From assembly GCA_938085105.1 (NCBI GenBank), contig CALKGK010000008.1:1-55221 (forward strand): DNA of 55,221 bases. Reading direction: 5' to 3'. Position 1 is the stretch's first letter; each line of letters begins with the position of its first letter. Positions 16,830 through 25,367 of this stretch are shown here, in pieces. Under the pieces are notes generated by a model, which had not been told where the DNA came from, ran no database searches, and saw only the letters and a program-made list of their open reading frames with translations. This DNA comes from an uncultured Flavobacteriales bacterium (lineage in GTDB: Bacteria; Bacteroidota; Bacteroidia; Flavobacteriales_D; Sanyastnellaceae). The translations under genes and the position numbers were made by a program.

Positions 16830-17771
16830 ATGTCCAAAAAGTTCACCATCATTTCTTCAGTTTCCCTCTTATTCATCGTCTTACTGTCTTTTCAATTTTT
16901 CAGCTTCACAGCAGGGGATGAAAAGGATAAGAGTGCGATCATGGATGAAAGCTACAAGGATCACGTGACGGAGAATTACAAGGTTTTCTCATTGCCAACG
17001 CCAGGAGAAGTTAGCTTTTGCGGAGAAGATGTTCCTTTGGACCGTTTTGGAGTAAGGGAAAAATTGGACCGAGAGCTTTTGGTGAATACGTACTGGCACA
17101 GCAATACCTTTTTGTCGTTTAAAAGAGCCAATCGCTGGTTTCCTACCATTGAGCGTATTTTGAAAGAAGAAGGAGTGCCGGATGACTTCAAATACTTGGC
17201 CTTGGTTGAAAGCGGATTGAGCAATGCCGTTTCACCAGCCGGAGCAAGAGGTTTTTGGCAATTCATGCCCAAGACGGCTGAGAGTTATGGTTTGGAAGTG
17301 AATGATGAGGTGGATGAACGCTACCACTTGGAAAAAGCTACACGGGCAGCGTGTGATTATTTGAAGGAAGGTTACGAAAAATTTAATGATTGGGCGCTCG
17401 TTGCTGCTTCTTATAACATGGGAATGGGAGGAGTGAACAAACAACTCTCTCGTCAACAAGTAGAAGAATATTGGGACTTGTTGCTCAATGAAGAAACTGG
17501 AAGATATGTTTACCGCATTCTTGCCGTGAAGGAAATCTTGAATAACAGCGAAGAGTACGGTTTTGTAGTTCGTCCAAAAGACCTCTATGCTCCTTACCAA
17601 ACAAGAAGTGTGGCTGTAGATTCAACAGTGAATGACTGGGCGGAATGGGCAAAAAGCAACGGAACCAATTACAACGTTCTCAAGTCGCTGAACCCTTGGT
17701 TGAGAGATCGTTCACTCAGAAATTCTTCGTCCAAGAACTACGAAATCCTCTTGCCACTCGAAGGAGAGTAA
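16830..17771 (+). CDS. Lytic murein transglycosylase (MltD-like)
   Basis: 313 residues with an N-terminal signal or anchor (KKFTIISSVSLLFIVLLSFQFF). The SLT goose-lysozyme-like domain shows catalytic Glu127 in LALVESGLSN, then SPAGARGFWQFMPKTAESYGL and the SYNMGMGGV signature. After the SLT domain a region of about 50 residues (DWAEWAKSNGTNYNVLKSLNPWLRD) resembles a single LysM, a peptidoglycan-binding module. It cleaves glycan strands with anhydro-muramic ends, in the periplasm. It follows the polysaccharide genes by 14 bp and is probably co-transcribed. Its last 34 bases overlap the 3' end of the convergent CaiB-type gene. Confidence 0.93.
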   Translation: MSKKFTIISSVSLLFIVLLSFQFFSFTAGDEKDKSAIMDESYKDHVTENYKVFSLPTPGEVSFCGEDVPLDRFGVREKLDRELLVNTYWHSNTFLSFKRANRWFPTIERILKEEGVPDDFKYLALVESGLSNAVSPAGARGFWQFMPKTAESYGLEVNDEVDERYHLEKATRAACDYLKEGYEKFNDWALVAASYNMGMGGVNKQLSRQQVEEYWDLLLNEETGRYVYRILAVKEILNNSEEYGFVVRPKDLYAPYQTRSVAVDSTVNDWAEWAKSNGTNYNVLKSLNPWLRDRSLRNSSSKNYEILLPLEGE

Positions 17772-18826
17772 CGAAAGGCAACACTTTTCATGCGTTTTAA
17801 AAGTTGTCCATCTTCTGTGTCTTTCAAAATGCTGGATTGCGCGTAGTTGAGCGACATAACTTCGTCAATGCTTCTCACCGCTCCGGCGGGAACATGGGCT
17901 TCATGACACGCTTTCAAAAAAGCAGAAGCATCCAAAAATTGGATGTTTTTCGCTAGCAGGTCTGCAAGGGCTGATCGGTGAAGTAGTCGATCTGAATTTT
18001 CCTTAAATCGAGAATCTTCGGCCAGCGCGTCGTCCTGAATGATCTTGCACAAAGCATTGAATTGATCGTTCGACCCTATTGCTAAAACCACCTCTTTGCC
18101 ATCTTTACAAGCGAAGGTTTCGCCATAAGGAGCTATGTTGGGGTGCAAGGAACCCATGCGTTGGGCAACTTTTCCGTGGTTGAGGTAATTGGCCGATTGA
18201 TTAAAAAGAGAAACCATTCCTGACATCTCCAAACTGCAAGAAACATACGCTCCTTTTCCTGTGGACGCTCGCTCGTACAGTGCGGCCAAAATTCCTTCTT
18301 TCATTTGATGAGCGGCCAACACATCCATCAGTGCAACCGGCATTTTTAATGGTCCGCCGTCTCGCTCACCGTTCATGGACATGAACCCCGTTTCTGCTTG
18401 CACGACCAAATCGTAGGCTACACGTTTTTCATCCTCCTCAAATCCGCCCAAGTGAGCATGAATCAAGCTCGGGTTGATTTTGGATATCGTTTCAGGGTCC
18501 AAGCCCAAACGTTTTCTGCTGTTAGATCGAAAATTCTCAATCAAGATATCTGCACCCGCAATCAACGGATCAAGTTGAGCACGATCTTTTGGGTTTTTGA
18601 GGTCCAAGACCACAACCTTCTTGTCGTAATTGATGGATGCGTAGTAAGCTGAAACCGATTTTCCGGGCCATTCGTCCGCGGATTTCCAGGTGCGAGTAAC
18701 ATCACCCTTCGGAGATTCTATTTTGGTTACTTCAGCTCCGAGTTCACGAAGAAACATACCAACTGACGGACCGGCAAGTACGCTTGCTAGCTCCAGTACT
18801 TTAAGTTTTTTGAAGGACGAAATCAT
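17738..18826 (-). CDS. CaiB/BaiF CoA-transferase family protein
   Basis: 362 residues from the ATG at 18826; an upstream TTG adds only two residues. The N-terminal KVLELASVLAGPSVGMFLRELGAEVTKIE and LIENFRSNSRKRLGLD motifs are typical of class III CoA transferases, and the expected catalytic Asp lies in YDLVVQAETGFM. Such enzymes move CoA between acyl-CoAs and carboxylic acids. The closest role by family is AMACR-like racemase or formyl/succinyl-type transferase, which the sequence cannot separate. Length is somewhat short of the usual 380-410 residues because the C-terminus is trimmed. It lies 24 bp downstream of the photolyase gene on the same strand, but has its own -7 box. Confidence 0.88.
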   Translation of the reverse strand: MISSFKKLKVLELASVLAGPSVGMFLRELGAEVTKIESPKGDVTRTWKSADEWPGKSVSAYYASINYDKKVVVLDLKNPKDRAQLDPLIAGADILIENFRSNSRKRLGLDPETISKINPSLIHAHLGGFEEDEKRVAYDLVVQAETGFMSMNGERDGGPLKMPVALMDVLAAHQMKEGILAALYERASTGKGAYVSCSLEMSGMVSLFNQSANYLNHGKVAQRMGSLHPNIAPYGETFACKDGKEVVLAIGSNDQFNALCKIIQDDALAEDSRFKENSDRLLHRSALADLLAKNIQFLDASAFLKACHEAHVPAGAVRSIDEVMSLNYAQSSILKDTEDGQLLKRMKSVAFRYSPSSGKRIS

Positions 18827-18829
18827 ACC

Positions 18830-18837
18830 CAAAGGTA
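18830..18837 (-). promoter_or_regulatory. -7 box TACCTTTG for the CaiB-type gene
   Basis: The minus strand reads TACCTTTG, an exact TAnnTTTG match, ending 3 nt before the ATG at 18826. It falls in the short gap after the photolyase stop codon, so the transferase gene could be transcribed independently with almost no leader. Confidence 0.5.
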
Positions 18838-18850
18838 GGAAAAGCCGCGC

Positions 18851-20149
18851 TTAGGAGAGGTGCGATTTGTAAGTGTCCAAAGCTCTTTGTCGGGCCATTT
18901 TATGCTCAACAATTGGAGCCGGGTAGGAGGGACTACCATACTCGGGTACCCATTTTTTCACGTAGCGGAGATCAGCATCGAATTTTTTCAATTGAGACTC
19001 AGGGTTGAAAACACGAAAGTAAGGTGCAGCATCGCATCCAGTACCTGCAGCCCATTGCCATCCGCCCACGTTGCTCGCCAATTCGAAGTCGAGCAGCTTT
19101 TCAGCAAAATAGGCCTCTCCCCAACGCCAGTCGATGAGCAAGTGCTTCGTTAGAAAGCTCGCTACAACCATACGCACACGGTTGTGCATGAATCCTGTCC
19201 GATTCAATTCCCGCATTCCCGCATCAACCATAGGGTAGCCCGTCTTGCCTTCACACCACGCTTTAAACTCGTCCTCATTATTTCTCCATGGAATGCCGGC
19301 ATATTTGCTTTTGAATTCATGATTTGCACTTTCAGGGAAATGGTGGATAATCATTTGGTAGAAGTCGCGCCAGATGAGCTCATTGAGCCAAGACTCACTA
19401 TGTTCCATTCCCTTCAAAGCCAAAGAACGAATACTACGAGTTCCAAAACGCAAATGAACGCTCAAACGACTGGTACCTCGAACTGAAGGAATATCTCGAC
19501 GATCACCATATTTTTCCAAAAGTTCTGTACTCACGGTTTTTTCTGGAAATTCCACATCCACCTGTTCGAAGTTCATTTCACTTAGAGAGGGAAGAGGCAA
19601 TTCGTCACATTTCAAATAATGCTCTTGAAGATCTTCGCTGGGATAAGCTTCAAGAGGATGCTCTTTCAAACGTGCTTTCCACTTCTTACTGTAAGGAGTG
19701 AATACGGTATAAGGATTTCCGTCGTCTTTGAGCACTTCTCCTTTTTCAAAGATGACATGATCTTTCGCTCCAAGAAATTCGATGTTTTTGGACTTGAAGA
19801 AATCGTTCATTTCAGCATCACGCTTCTTTGCATATGGCTCGTAATCCCTGTTGGTGAATACTTTTTCGATGTCATATTTTTCCAAGAGTTCTTCAAATGC
19901 GCTTTGCGGAGTACCGTAATGTACCCACATGTCGCTCCCCACTTCTCGCAACGATTGCTTCAGTTTCTTAATCTCTTGATGAATAAATATCACCCGTCGA
20001 TCGTGACGCTGTTCAAGTTTGTCTAATATATTTCGATCAAAAATAAACAAGGGTAGGACCTTGTTGCCGGAGGACAGCGCTTTGTGTAAACCAGCATTGT
20101 CGTTCAACCTTAAATCTCTCCTGTGCCAAAAAATAGAAACCTTCTCCAT
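18851..20149 (-). CDS. phrB: Deoxyribodipyrimidine (CPD) photolyase, class I type
   Basis: 432 residues from the ATG at 20149; a TTG two codons upstream is less likely. The N-terminal photolyase domain starts IFWHRRDLRLNDNAGLHKAL. The FAD-binding half shows RFGTRSIRS, WLNELIWRDFYQMI, TGYPMVDAGMREL, MHNRVRMVVASFL and NVGGWQWAAGTGCDAAPYFR, the last being the most diagnostic stretch of CPD photolyases. The enzyme uses blue light to split UV-induced cyclobutane dimers. No C-terminal extension of the cryptochrome type is present. A terminator-like hairpin followed by a T run lies immediately upstream in the same direction (see 20164-20198), which could affect expression. Confidence 0.95.
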   Translation of the reverse strand: MEKVSIFWHRRDLRLNDNAGLHKALSSGNKVLPLFIFDRNILDKLEQRHDRRVIFIHQEIKKLKQSLREVGSDMWVHYGTPQSAFEELLEKYDIEKVFTNRDYEPYAKKRDAEMNDFFKSKNIEFLGAKDHVIFEKGEVLKDDGNPYTVFTPYSKKWKARLKEHPLEAYPSEDLQEHYLKCDELPLPSLSEMNFEQVDVEFPEKTVSTELLEKYGDRRDIPSVRGTSRLSVHLRFGTRSIRSLALKGMEHSESWLNELIWRDFYQMIIHHFPESANHEFKSKYAGIPWRNNEDEFKAWCEGKTGYPMVDAGMRELNRTGFMHNRVRMVVASFLTKHLLIDWRWGEAYFAEKLLDFELASNVGGWQWAAGTGCDAAPYFRVFNPESQLKKFDADLRYVKKWVPEYGSPSYPAPIVEHKMARQRALDTYKSHLS

Positions 20150-20163
20150 GCTCAAAATGTACT

Positions 20164-20198
20164 AAAAAAGAACGGCCTGATTCCCCCGAATCAGGCCG
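20164..20198 (-). terminator. Terminator-like hairpin upstream of the photolyase gene
   Basis: Arms CGGCCTGATTC (20173-20183) and GAATCAGGCCG (20188-20198) form a perfect 11-bp stem with a 4-nt loop. On the minus strand the stem is followed by TTCTTTTTT, so it is a proper intrinsic terminator for leftward transcription. It ends 14 bp before the photolyase start codon. It could close a small leftward RNA or act as an attenuator. On the plus strand no T run follows, so it is not a terminator for the rightward direction. Confidence 0.75.
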
Positions 20199-20552
20199 CT
20201 TGTCCAAAATCAAATTAATGATTAAAACACCTTACGATCATGCAGTGTTTGCACACTGCGCCAATGATAACCTAAAATAAGAGTGTTTGTTCAATTCGGT
20301 TTAAATTAATTTTTCTCACCGTTGTATTTTGCTCTGCCGAATTGTTAAGAGATGTAAAAAAATAATACTTGAAAAACAAGATTTGCAGCATTTGTGAATC
20401 ACGCTGTAAGTTTCGCTGTCCTGTGTTTTCCTCATTTCTTACTACGTTTTCACACTGCTTGGAATCCAACTTTTGTTTAGTAAATATGGAATAAGTTTAA
20501 ACAAAGAGGGTGTGAGCGTGTTCTCTTCAGTATTAAACCAAAAATTTCGCAC
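20199..20552. other. Long intergenic region with divergent regulatory signals
   Basis: About 350 bp without a credible gene. A 7-bp hairpin (GCAGTGT/ACACTGC with a TTGC loop, 20242-20259) lies just outside the terminator stem. For the fasciclin gene two weak promoter candidates are visible: TTTG at 20382-20385, 21 bp, then TAAGTTTC at 20407-20414; and TTTG at 20472-20475, 16 bp, then TAAGTTTA at 20492-20499. The rest is AT-rich with no further structure that I can support. Confidence 0.4.
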
Positions 20553-23500
20553 ATGAAAAAATTCATTTACACTCTTGCTTTCGCGATATTGTCGCTGGGA
20601 GTTTCGGCACAAACAGTTGTCGACATCGTCGTAAATAGCGACGATCACACCACTTTAGAGACGGCCGTCATTGAAGCCGGCTTAGCACCAACCCTGTCGG
20701 GAGCTGGTCCTTTTACCGTTTTCGCACCTACTGATGCTGCCTTTGATGCATTGCCTCCGGGAACTTTGGACGCGCTCCTTGCTGATCCTACCGGTGATCT
20801 AACTGATATTCTTCTTTACCATGTTGTTTCTGGAAACATCTTGTCTACAGATTTGAACGATGGTGATACTGCACCTACTTTATTAGGGCCAAACATCAAT
20901 GTGGGAGTAGACATGATGATGGTGACCATTAATGGTGTAGACGTTACAGTGGCTAACTTGACTGCTTCTAATGGAGTTGTTCACGTTATTGATGCTGTAC
21001 TCACCCCTCCAACAGTTGTGGATATTGTTGTAGATAGTCCAGTTCATGAAACCTTGGAAAGTGCAGTTGTTGCTGCTGACCTCGCAGGTGCTTTGAGTGG
21101 AGACGGTCCTTTTACGGTATTCGCGCCAACCGATGATGCTTTTGCTGCATTGCCAGCTGGATTATTGGATGCTTTGCTTGCTGATCCTACAGGAGCTTTG
21201 GCTGACATTTTGTTGTACCATGTCGTAGGCGCTAATGCTTTGGCAGGTGATTTGAATGACGGAGATGCATTGGCAACTTTGCTCGGACCAAATGTAAACG
21301 TCTCTATCATGGATGGAACGGTAATGATCAACGGTGCGACTGTTGTTGTTGCTGATATCATTGCTGCTAACGGAACGGTTCACGTAATTGACGCCGTACT
21401 TACGCCTCCTACAATTGTAGATATCGTAGTTGATAGCCCAGTTCACGAGACCTTGGAAACAGCGGTAATTGCAGCTGAGCTTGCAGGTACTTTGAGCGGT
21501 GACGGTCCGTTTACCCTTTTCGCACCAACTGACGACGCTTTTGCTGCATTGCCAGCAGGTGTTTTGGATGCATTGATTGCAGACCCAACAGGAGATTTGG
21601 CTGACATTTTGTTGTACCACGCGGTTGCTGGTCAAGCACTTTCAACTGATTTGAGTGATGGTGATATGATCGAAACCATTCTTGGTGACGATGTAGAAGT
21701 AAGTATCACAGACGGAAACGTATTCATCAACGGCGCACAAGTTGTCGTTGCTGACATCCTTGCTGGAAACGGAGTTGTACACGTCATTGATGCGGTATTG
21801 TTGCCACCAACCACGGTTGTAGATATCATCGTTGATAGCCCAGACCACGAGACTTTGGAAACTGCAGTAATCGCAGCTGACCTCGTCGGTGCTTTGAGCG
21901 GAGACGGTCCTTTCACAGTATTTGCACCAACCGATGATGCTTTTGCTGCATTGCCAGCAGGTGTTTTGGATGCATTGCTTGCAGACCCAACAGGAGACTT
22001 GGCTAACGTATTGTTGTACCACGTAGTAGGTGCCAACGCTTTGGCAGGTGATTTGAATGACGGAGATGCATTGGCAACTTTGCTCGGACCAAATGTGAAC
22101 GTTTCAATCATGGACGGTACAGTAATGATCAACGGTGCTACTGTTGTAGTTACTGACTTGGTTGCTGATAACGGTGTTGTTCACGTAATTGATGCTGTAC
22201 TTACTCCTCCAACAATTGTAGATATCGTAGTTGATAGCCCAGTTCACGAGACCTTGGAAACTGCAGTTGTTGCAGCAGAACTTGCAGGTACTTTGAGCGG
22301 CGACGGTCCGTTTACCCTTTTCGCACCAACTGACGACGCTTTTGCTGCATTGCCAGCAGGTGCTTTGGATGCATTGCTTGCAGACCCAACAGGAGAATTG
22401 GCTGATGTGTTGTTGTACCACGCTGTTGCTGGTCAAGCACTTTCAACTGATTTGAATGATGGCGACATGATCGAAACCATTCTTGGTGACGATGTAGAGG
22501 TAAGCATTACTGACGGAAACGTATTCATCAACGGTGCACAAGTGATCATTGCTGATATCCTTGCATCAAATGGTGTTGTGCACGTAATTGATGCAGTATT
22601 GTTGCCACCAACAACTGTTGTAGATATTATCGTTGATAGCCCAGATCACGAGACTTTGGAAACAGCAGTAATCGCAGCTGACCTCGTTGGTGCTTTGAGT
22701 GGAGACGGTCCTTTCACAGTATTCGCGCCAACTGATGATGCATTTGATGCATTGCCAGCAGGAGTATTGGATGCTTTGCTTGCTGATCCTACAGGAGCTT
22801 TGGCTGATGTATTGTTGTACCACGTGGTAAGTGGAAATGCTTTGTCTGGAGATTTGAACGACGGAGATGCTTTGGCAACTTTGCTCGGTCCAAACGTAAA
22901 CGTTTCTATCATGGGTGGAACAGTAATGATCAATGATGCTACTGTTGTAGTTGCGGACTTGGTTGCCGATAACGGTGTTGTTCACGTCATTGATGTGGTA
23001 TTGACTGCACCAACCGTTTACGATATCATCGCGAACAGCGACGTACATAATACCCTTGAAACAGCAATTGACCTTGCTGGATTGGACGGAACATTGTCAG
23101 CAGACGGTACCTTCACGGTATTTGCTCCTACTGATGCTGCCTTCGCAGCTTTGGATACGGAAGTATTGGACGATCTTCTTGCGGATCCAACAGGATCATT
23201 GACTGATGTATTGCTTTACCACGTGATTGGAAGTGTTGCTCTTGCAGCTGACTTGAACGATGGTGATGCTATTGAAACACTATTTGTTCCAGAAGAAGTA
23301 GTGATTAGCATTTCAGGTGGAGTAGTAAGCATTAACGGTGTTGCAACTGTTGTGATTGCTGACATCCTCGCTTCAAATGGTGTTGTTCACGTAATTGATG
23401 GTGTATTGACACCTCCAACCAACGTAGAAGTAACTGAGTTCGGGGCTAACTTGAATGTTTATCCAAACCCTGCGGTCAATCAAATTACTGTAGAAGGAGA

Positions 23501-23672
23501 ACTTCCTGTGAACGCGAGAATGAACATTACTGATGCAAGTGGAAGAATCATCATGAGCGATAACTTCTTCGGAAGCCGCACCATTGATGTGAGCACGCTT
23601 GAATCAGGAATGTACTTCCTCTCTTTCAGAACTGAAAACGCTGTTGCGGTAAGAACGTTTATCGTTAAGTAA
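20553..23672 (+). CDS. Secreted protein with seven fasciclin domains and a T9SS type A tail
   Basis: 1039 residues. Signal peptide MKKFIYTLAFAILSLGVSAQ is followed by seven FAS1 domains of 133-134 residues, each with the H1 box (GPFTVFAPTDDAF or similar) and the H2-like end NGVVHVIDAVL. Domain starts in DNA are 20613, 21012, 21411, 21813, 22212, 22614 and 23013. The last 75 residues (NLNVYPNPAVNQITVEG to VRTFIVK) are a Por-type C-terminal sorting domain, so the protein should be exported by the type IX system and anchored at the cell surface. FAS1 domains mediate adhesion, so it is probably an adhesin or matrix protein. A terminator follows at 23691. Domains 3-6 arose by recent duplication. 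Confidence 0.95.
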   Translation: MKKFIYTLAFAILSLGVSAQTVVDIVVNSDDHTTLETAVIEAGLAPTLSGAGPFTVFAPTDAAFDALPPGTLDALLADPTGDLTDILLYHVVSGNILSTDLNDGDTAPTLLGPNINVGVDMMMVTINGVDVTVANLTASNGVVHVIDAVLTPPTVVDIVVDSPVHETLESAVVAADLAGALSGDGPFTVFAPTDDAFAALPAGLLDALLADPTGALADILLYHVVGANALAGDLNDGDALATLLGPNVNVSIMDGTVMINGATVVVADIIAANGTVHVIDAVLTPPTIVDIVVDSPVHETLETAVIAAELAGTLSGDGPFTLFAPTDDAFAALPAGVLDALIADPTGDLADILLYHAVAGQALSTDLSDGDMIETILGDDVEVSITDGNVFINGAQVVVADILAGNGVVHVIDAVLLPPTTVVDIIVDSPDHETLETAVIAADLVGALSGDGPFTVFAPTDDAFAALPAGVLDALLADPTGDLANVLLYHVVGANALAGDLNDGDALATLLGPNVNVSIMDGTVMINGATVVVTDLVADNGVVHVIDAVLTPPTIVDIVVDSPVHETLETAVVAAELAGTLSGDGPFTLFAPTDDAFAALPAGALDALLADPTGELADVLLYHAVAGQALSTDLNDGDMIETILGDDVEVSITDGNVFINGAQVIIADILASNGVVHVIDAVLLPPTTVVDIIVDSPDHETLETAVIAADLVGALSGDGPFTVFAPTDDAFDALPAGVLDALLADPTGALADVLLYHVVSGNALSGDLNDGDALATLLGPNVNVSIMGGTVMINDATVVVADLVADNGVVHVIDVVLTAPTVYDIIANSDVHNTLETAIDLAGLDGTLSADGTFTVFAPTDAAFAALDTEVLDDLLADPTGSLTDVLLYHVIGSVALAADLNDGDAIETLFVPEEVVISISGGVVSINGVATVVIADILASNGVVHVIDGVLTPPTNVEVTEFGANLNVYPNPAVNQITVEGELPVNARMNITDASGRIIMSDNFFGSRTIDVSTLESGMYFLSFRTENAVAVRTFIVK
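21411..23012 (+). repeat. 801-bp tandem duplication of a fasciclin-domain pair
   Basis: Bases 21411-22211 (domains 3+4) and 22212-23012 (domains 5+6) are both exactly 801 bp and match closely at the DNA level, with long identical runs such as the shared start ACAATTGTAGATATCGTAG. Domains 3 and 5 are one subtype (DGDMIETILGDDVEVSITDG) and domains 2, 4 and 6 another (DGDALATLLGPNVNVSIM), so the unit is a two-domain block. Confidence 0.9.
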
Positions 23673-23690
23673 TAGCAGAGTGTAAATGCG

Positions 23691-23725
23691 AAAAGCCCTT
23701 CCTGTTCATTCAGGAGGGGTTTTTT
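23691..23725 (+). terminator. Intrinsic terminator after the fasciclin gene
   Basis: CCCTTCCTG (23696-23704) pairs with CAGGAGGGG (23711-23719), including one G-U wobble, around a 6-nt loop, followed by six T (23720-23725). It lies 19 bp after the fasciclin stop codon and directly before the next gene. Confidence 0.85.
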
Positions 23726-23743
23726 CATCTCAATACAATTTGA

Positions 23744-24283
23744 ATGAACCTTATTTTGATCCTTTTTGCTTTGTGGAACTTTTCTAACCCTGCCGACCTT
23801 AAACTCAATTTTGGCGAAAACAAAACCCAGTCTTGGTCAGTCATTAACGATGGAGTGATGGGAGGGATGTCTCAAGGAGTGGCGAAATACCAAGAGAATT
23901 CAGTCACCTTTTTAGGGACCATTCGATTGGACAACAACGGAGGTTTTTCTTCACTCAAAAGTCCTTTTTCAGCCAAAGACCTCTCCTCTTTTAAGCATGT
24001 AGAGATCCGATATCGCTCTAAAGGAATTCCAATGGCCTTCACCTTAGAAAATTCAAGAGCTTGGTACAACACGTATTACCGCATGGGACTTCCAAGCACA
24101 GATGGAAAATGGGAAATTGCTGCTTTGACCTTGAAGAAATTTGAAGGTCAGCGCGTTGGACAATCAACAGGAACGAGGATGAATACGGATTTTGCTTCTG
24201 AGGTGATCAGAATGGGCTTTATCAATGATGCGAAAGGTCCTGGAGATTTTGAGTTTGAAATCGACTACATCCAATTCAAATAA
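23744..24283 (+). CDS. CIA30-domain protein, 179 aa
   Basis: The domain is recognised by WSVINDGVMGGMSQG and the pattern GTIRLDNNGGFSSLKSP, which are the signature of complex I intermediate-associated protein 30 (CIA30) and its galactose-binding-like fold. In bacteria these are small, often exported proteins of unknown function; a direct role in complex I assembly should not be assumed. A weak hydrophobic N-terminus (MNLILILFALWNFSNPAD) could be a signal peptide. The gene starts 18 bp after the terminator of the fasciclin gene and is convergent with the epimerase gene. Confidence 0.85.
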   Translation: MNLILILFALWNFSNPADLKLNFGENKTQSWSVINDGVMGGMSQGVAKYQENSVTFLGTIRLDNNGGFSSLKSPFSAKDLSSFKHVEIRYRSKGIPMAFTLENSRAWYNTYYRMGLPSTDGKWEIAALTLKKFEGQRVGQSTGTRMNTDFASEVIRMGFINDAKGPGDFEFEIDYIQFK

Positions 24284-24360
24284 AACGCACGCATTCCGTC
24301 CTGAAACTTAGCACTACTTTACTGCAAGATAAATACTCACAGAAATATACCGCTTGAACT

Positions 24361-25257
24361 TTACTTCTTGAAAAGATCGTTCATGGCAGGACCAATTTCT
24401 CTAAACTTGAATTGGTAGCCTGAATTTTCTGCAGATTTTGCAGATACTTTTTGCGAGTTGAGCGCAATTTCAGCCATATCTCCCATCACCAACTTCAGCA
24501 CAAAAGAAGGTACCGCAGGAGCCCAAAACGGTTTTCCCATGGCTCGAGCTAATTGTTCGGACATTTCTTTCTGCTTCACCGGCTTCGGAGCTACCCCGTT
24601 CATCACAGGGAGGGTCTTATTTTCCAAAGCGTGCACGAAAAGCGCAGCAACATCTTCAATGTGGATCCAACTTTGCCATTGTTGTCCGGAACCCAAAGCA
24701 CTTCCTAAGCCCATTTTGAAAACGGGCAGCATTTTTTCCAAAGCACCACCGTCTTTGCTCAACACAATGCCAATACGGATAATTGCTCCATCCAATTTTT
24801 CTACGGCGGGCATGGCGGCTTTCTCCCATTCCACAACAACATCACTCAGGAAACCTTCACCAGGCTCAGAGCTCACGGAGCTGGTGTCTTTGCTGTTGGG
24901 ATAAATTCCAATAGCACTGGCCGAAACAAATTTTTGAACCCGATTAGCTTGATTCAGAATATAGTCCACAAGAGTTGCGGTGCTATCAATTCGGCTATCG
25001 AGAATGGCTTTTTTATTGGCCGCTGTCCAACGTTGGGCCACAGGGGCTCCTGCCAGATTGATGATGGCATCTACCGTAGAAAGGTCATCTTCATTCAATT
25101 TACGCTCCGCCGGCTGCCAAGCAGAATAACGCAAACCCTCAACATCGCTTTTTTTAGGGGAACGACTAAGGATCAATACTTCATGTCCTTTCGCTAAGAG
25201 CATTTTACAAATCTCTTTTCCCAATAATCCCGTTCCTCCGCTGATGGCTACCTTCAT
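24361..25257 (-). CDS. TIGR01777-type NAD(P)-dependent epimerase (YfcH-like)
   Basis: 298 residues of the extended SDR type. The Rossmann motif is GGTGLLGKEI near residue 8, followed by IINLAGAPVAQRWTAANKKAILDSRI, the diagnostic stretch of this family, then WQSWIHIEDVAALFVHAL and PVMNGVAPKPVKQKEM. The C-terminal DUF1731 region contains PSFVLKLVMGDMAEIALNSQKVSAK, also typical. The substrate is unknown. The gene is monocistronic, convergent with the CIA30 gene and divergent from the choice-of-anchor-B gene. Confidence 0.93.
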   Translation of the reverse strand: MKVAISGGTGLLGKEICKMLLAKGHEVLILSRSPKKSDVEGLRYSAWQPAERKLNEDDLSTVDAIINLAGAPVAQRWTAANKKAILDSRIDSTATLVDYILNQANRVQKFVSASAIGIYPNSKDTSSVSSEPGEGFLSDVVVEWEKAAMPAVEKLDGAIIRIGIVLSKDGGALEKMLPVFKMGLGSALGSGQQWQSWIHIEDVAALFVHALENKTLPVMNGVAPKPVKQKEMSEQLARAMGKPFWAPAVPSFVLKLVMGDMAEIALNSQKVSAKSAENSGYQFKFREIGPAMNDLFKK

Positions 25258-25367
25258 GCTTTTGATTTTAAGTATTGAAAGTAGAACAAAGAAAACAGCA
25301 AAGGGTTTAAACTAATTCACAATCGCTAGCTTTTTCGTAAATTATGCCTTCGTTAACCATTAGCATC

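Noticed and set aside
21044-23048. Several long minus-strand open frames across the fasciclin gene (up to 166 codons)
   Set aside because: They are opposite-strand shadows of the repeated domains, recur with the repeat period and have unnatural composition rich in Val, Ser, Gln and Asn; the plus-strand protein fully explains the region.
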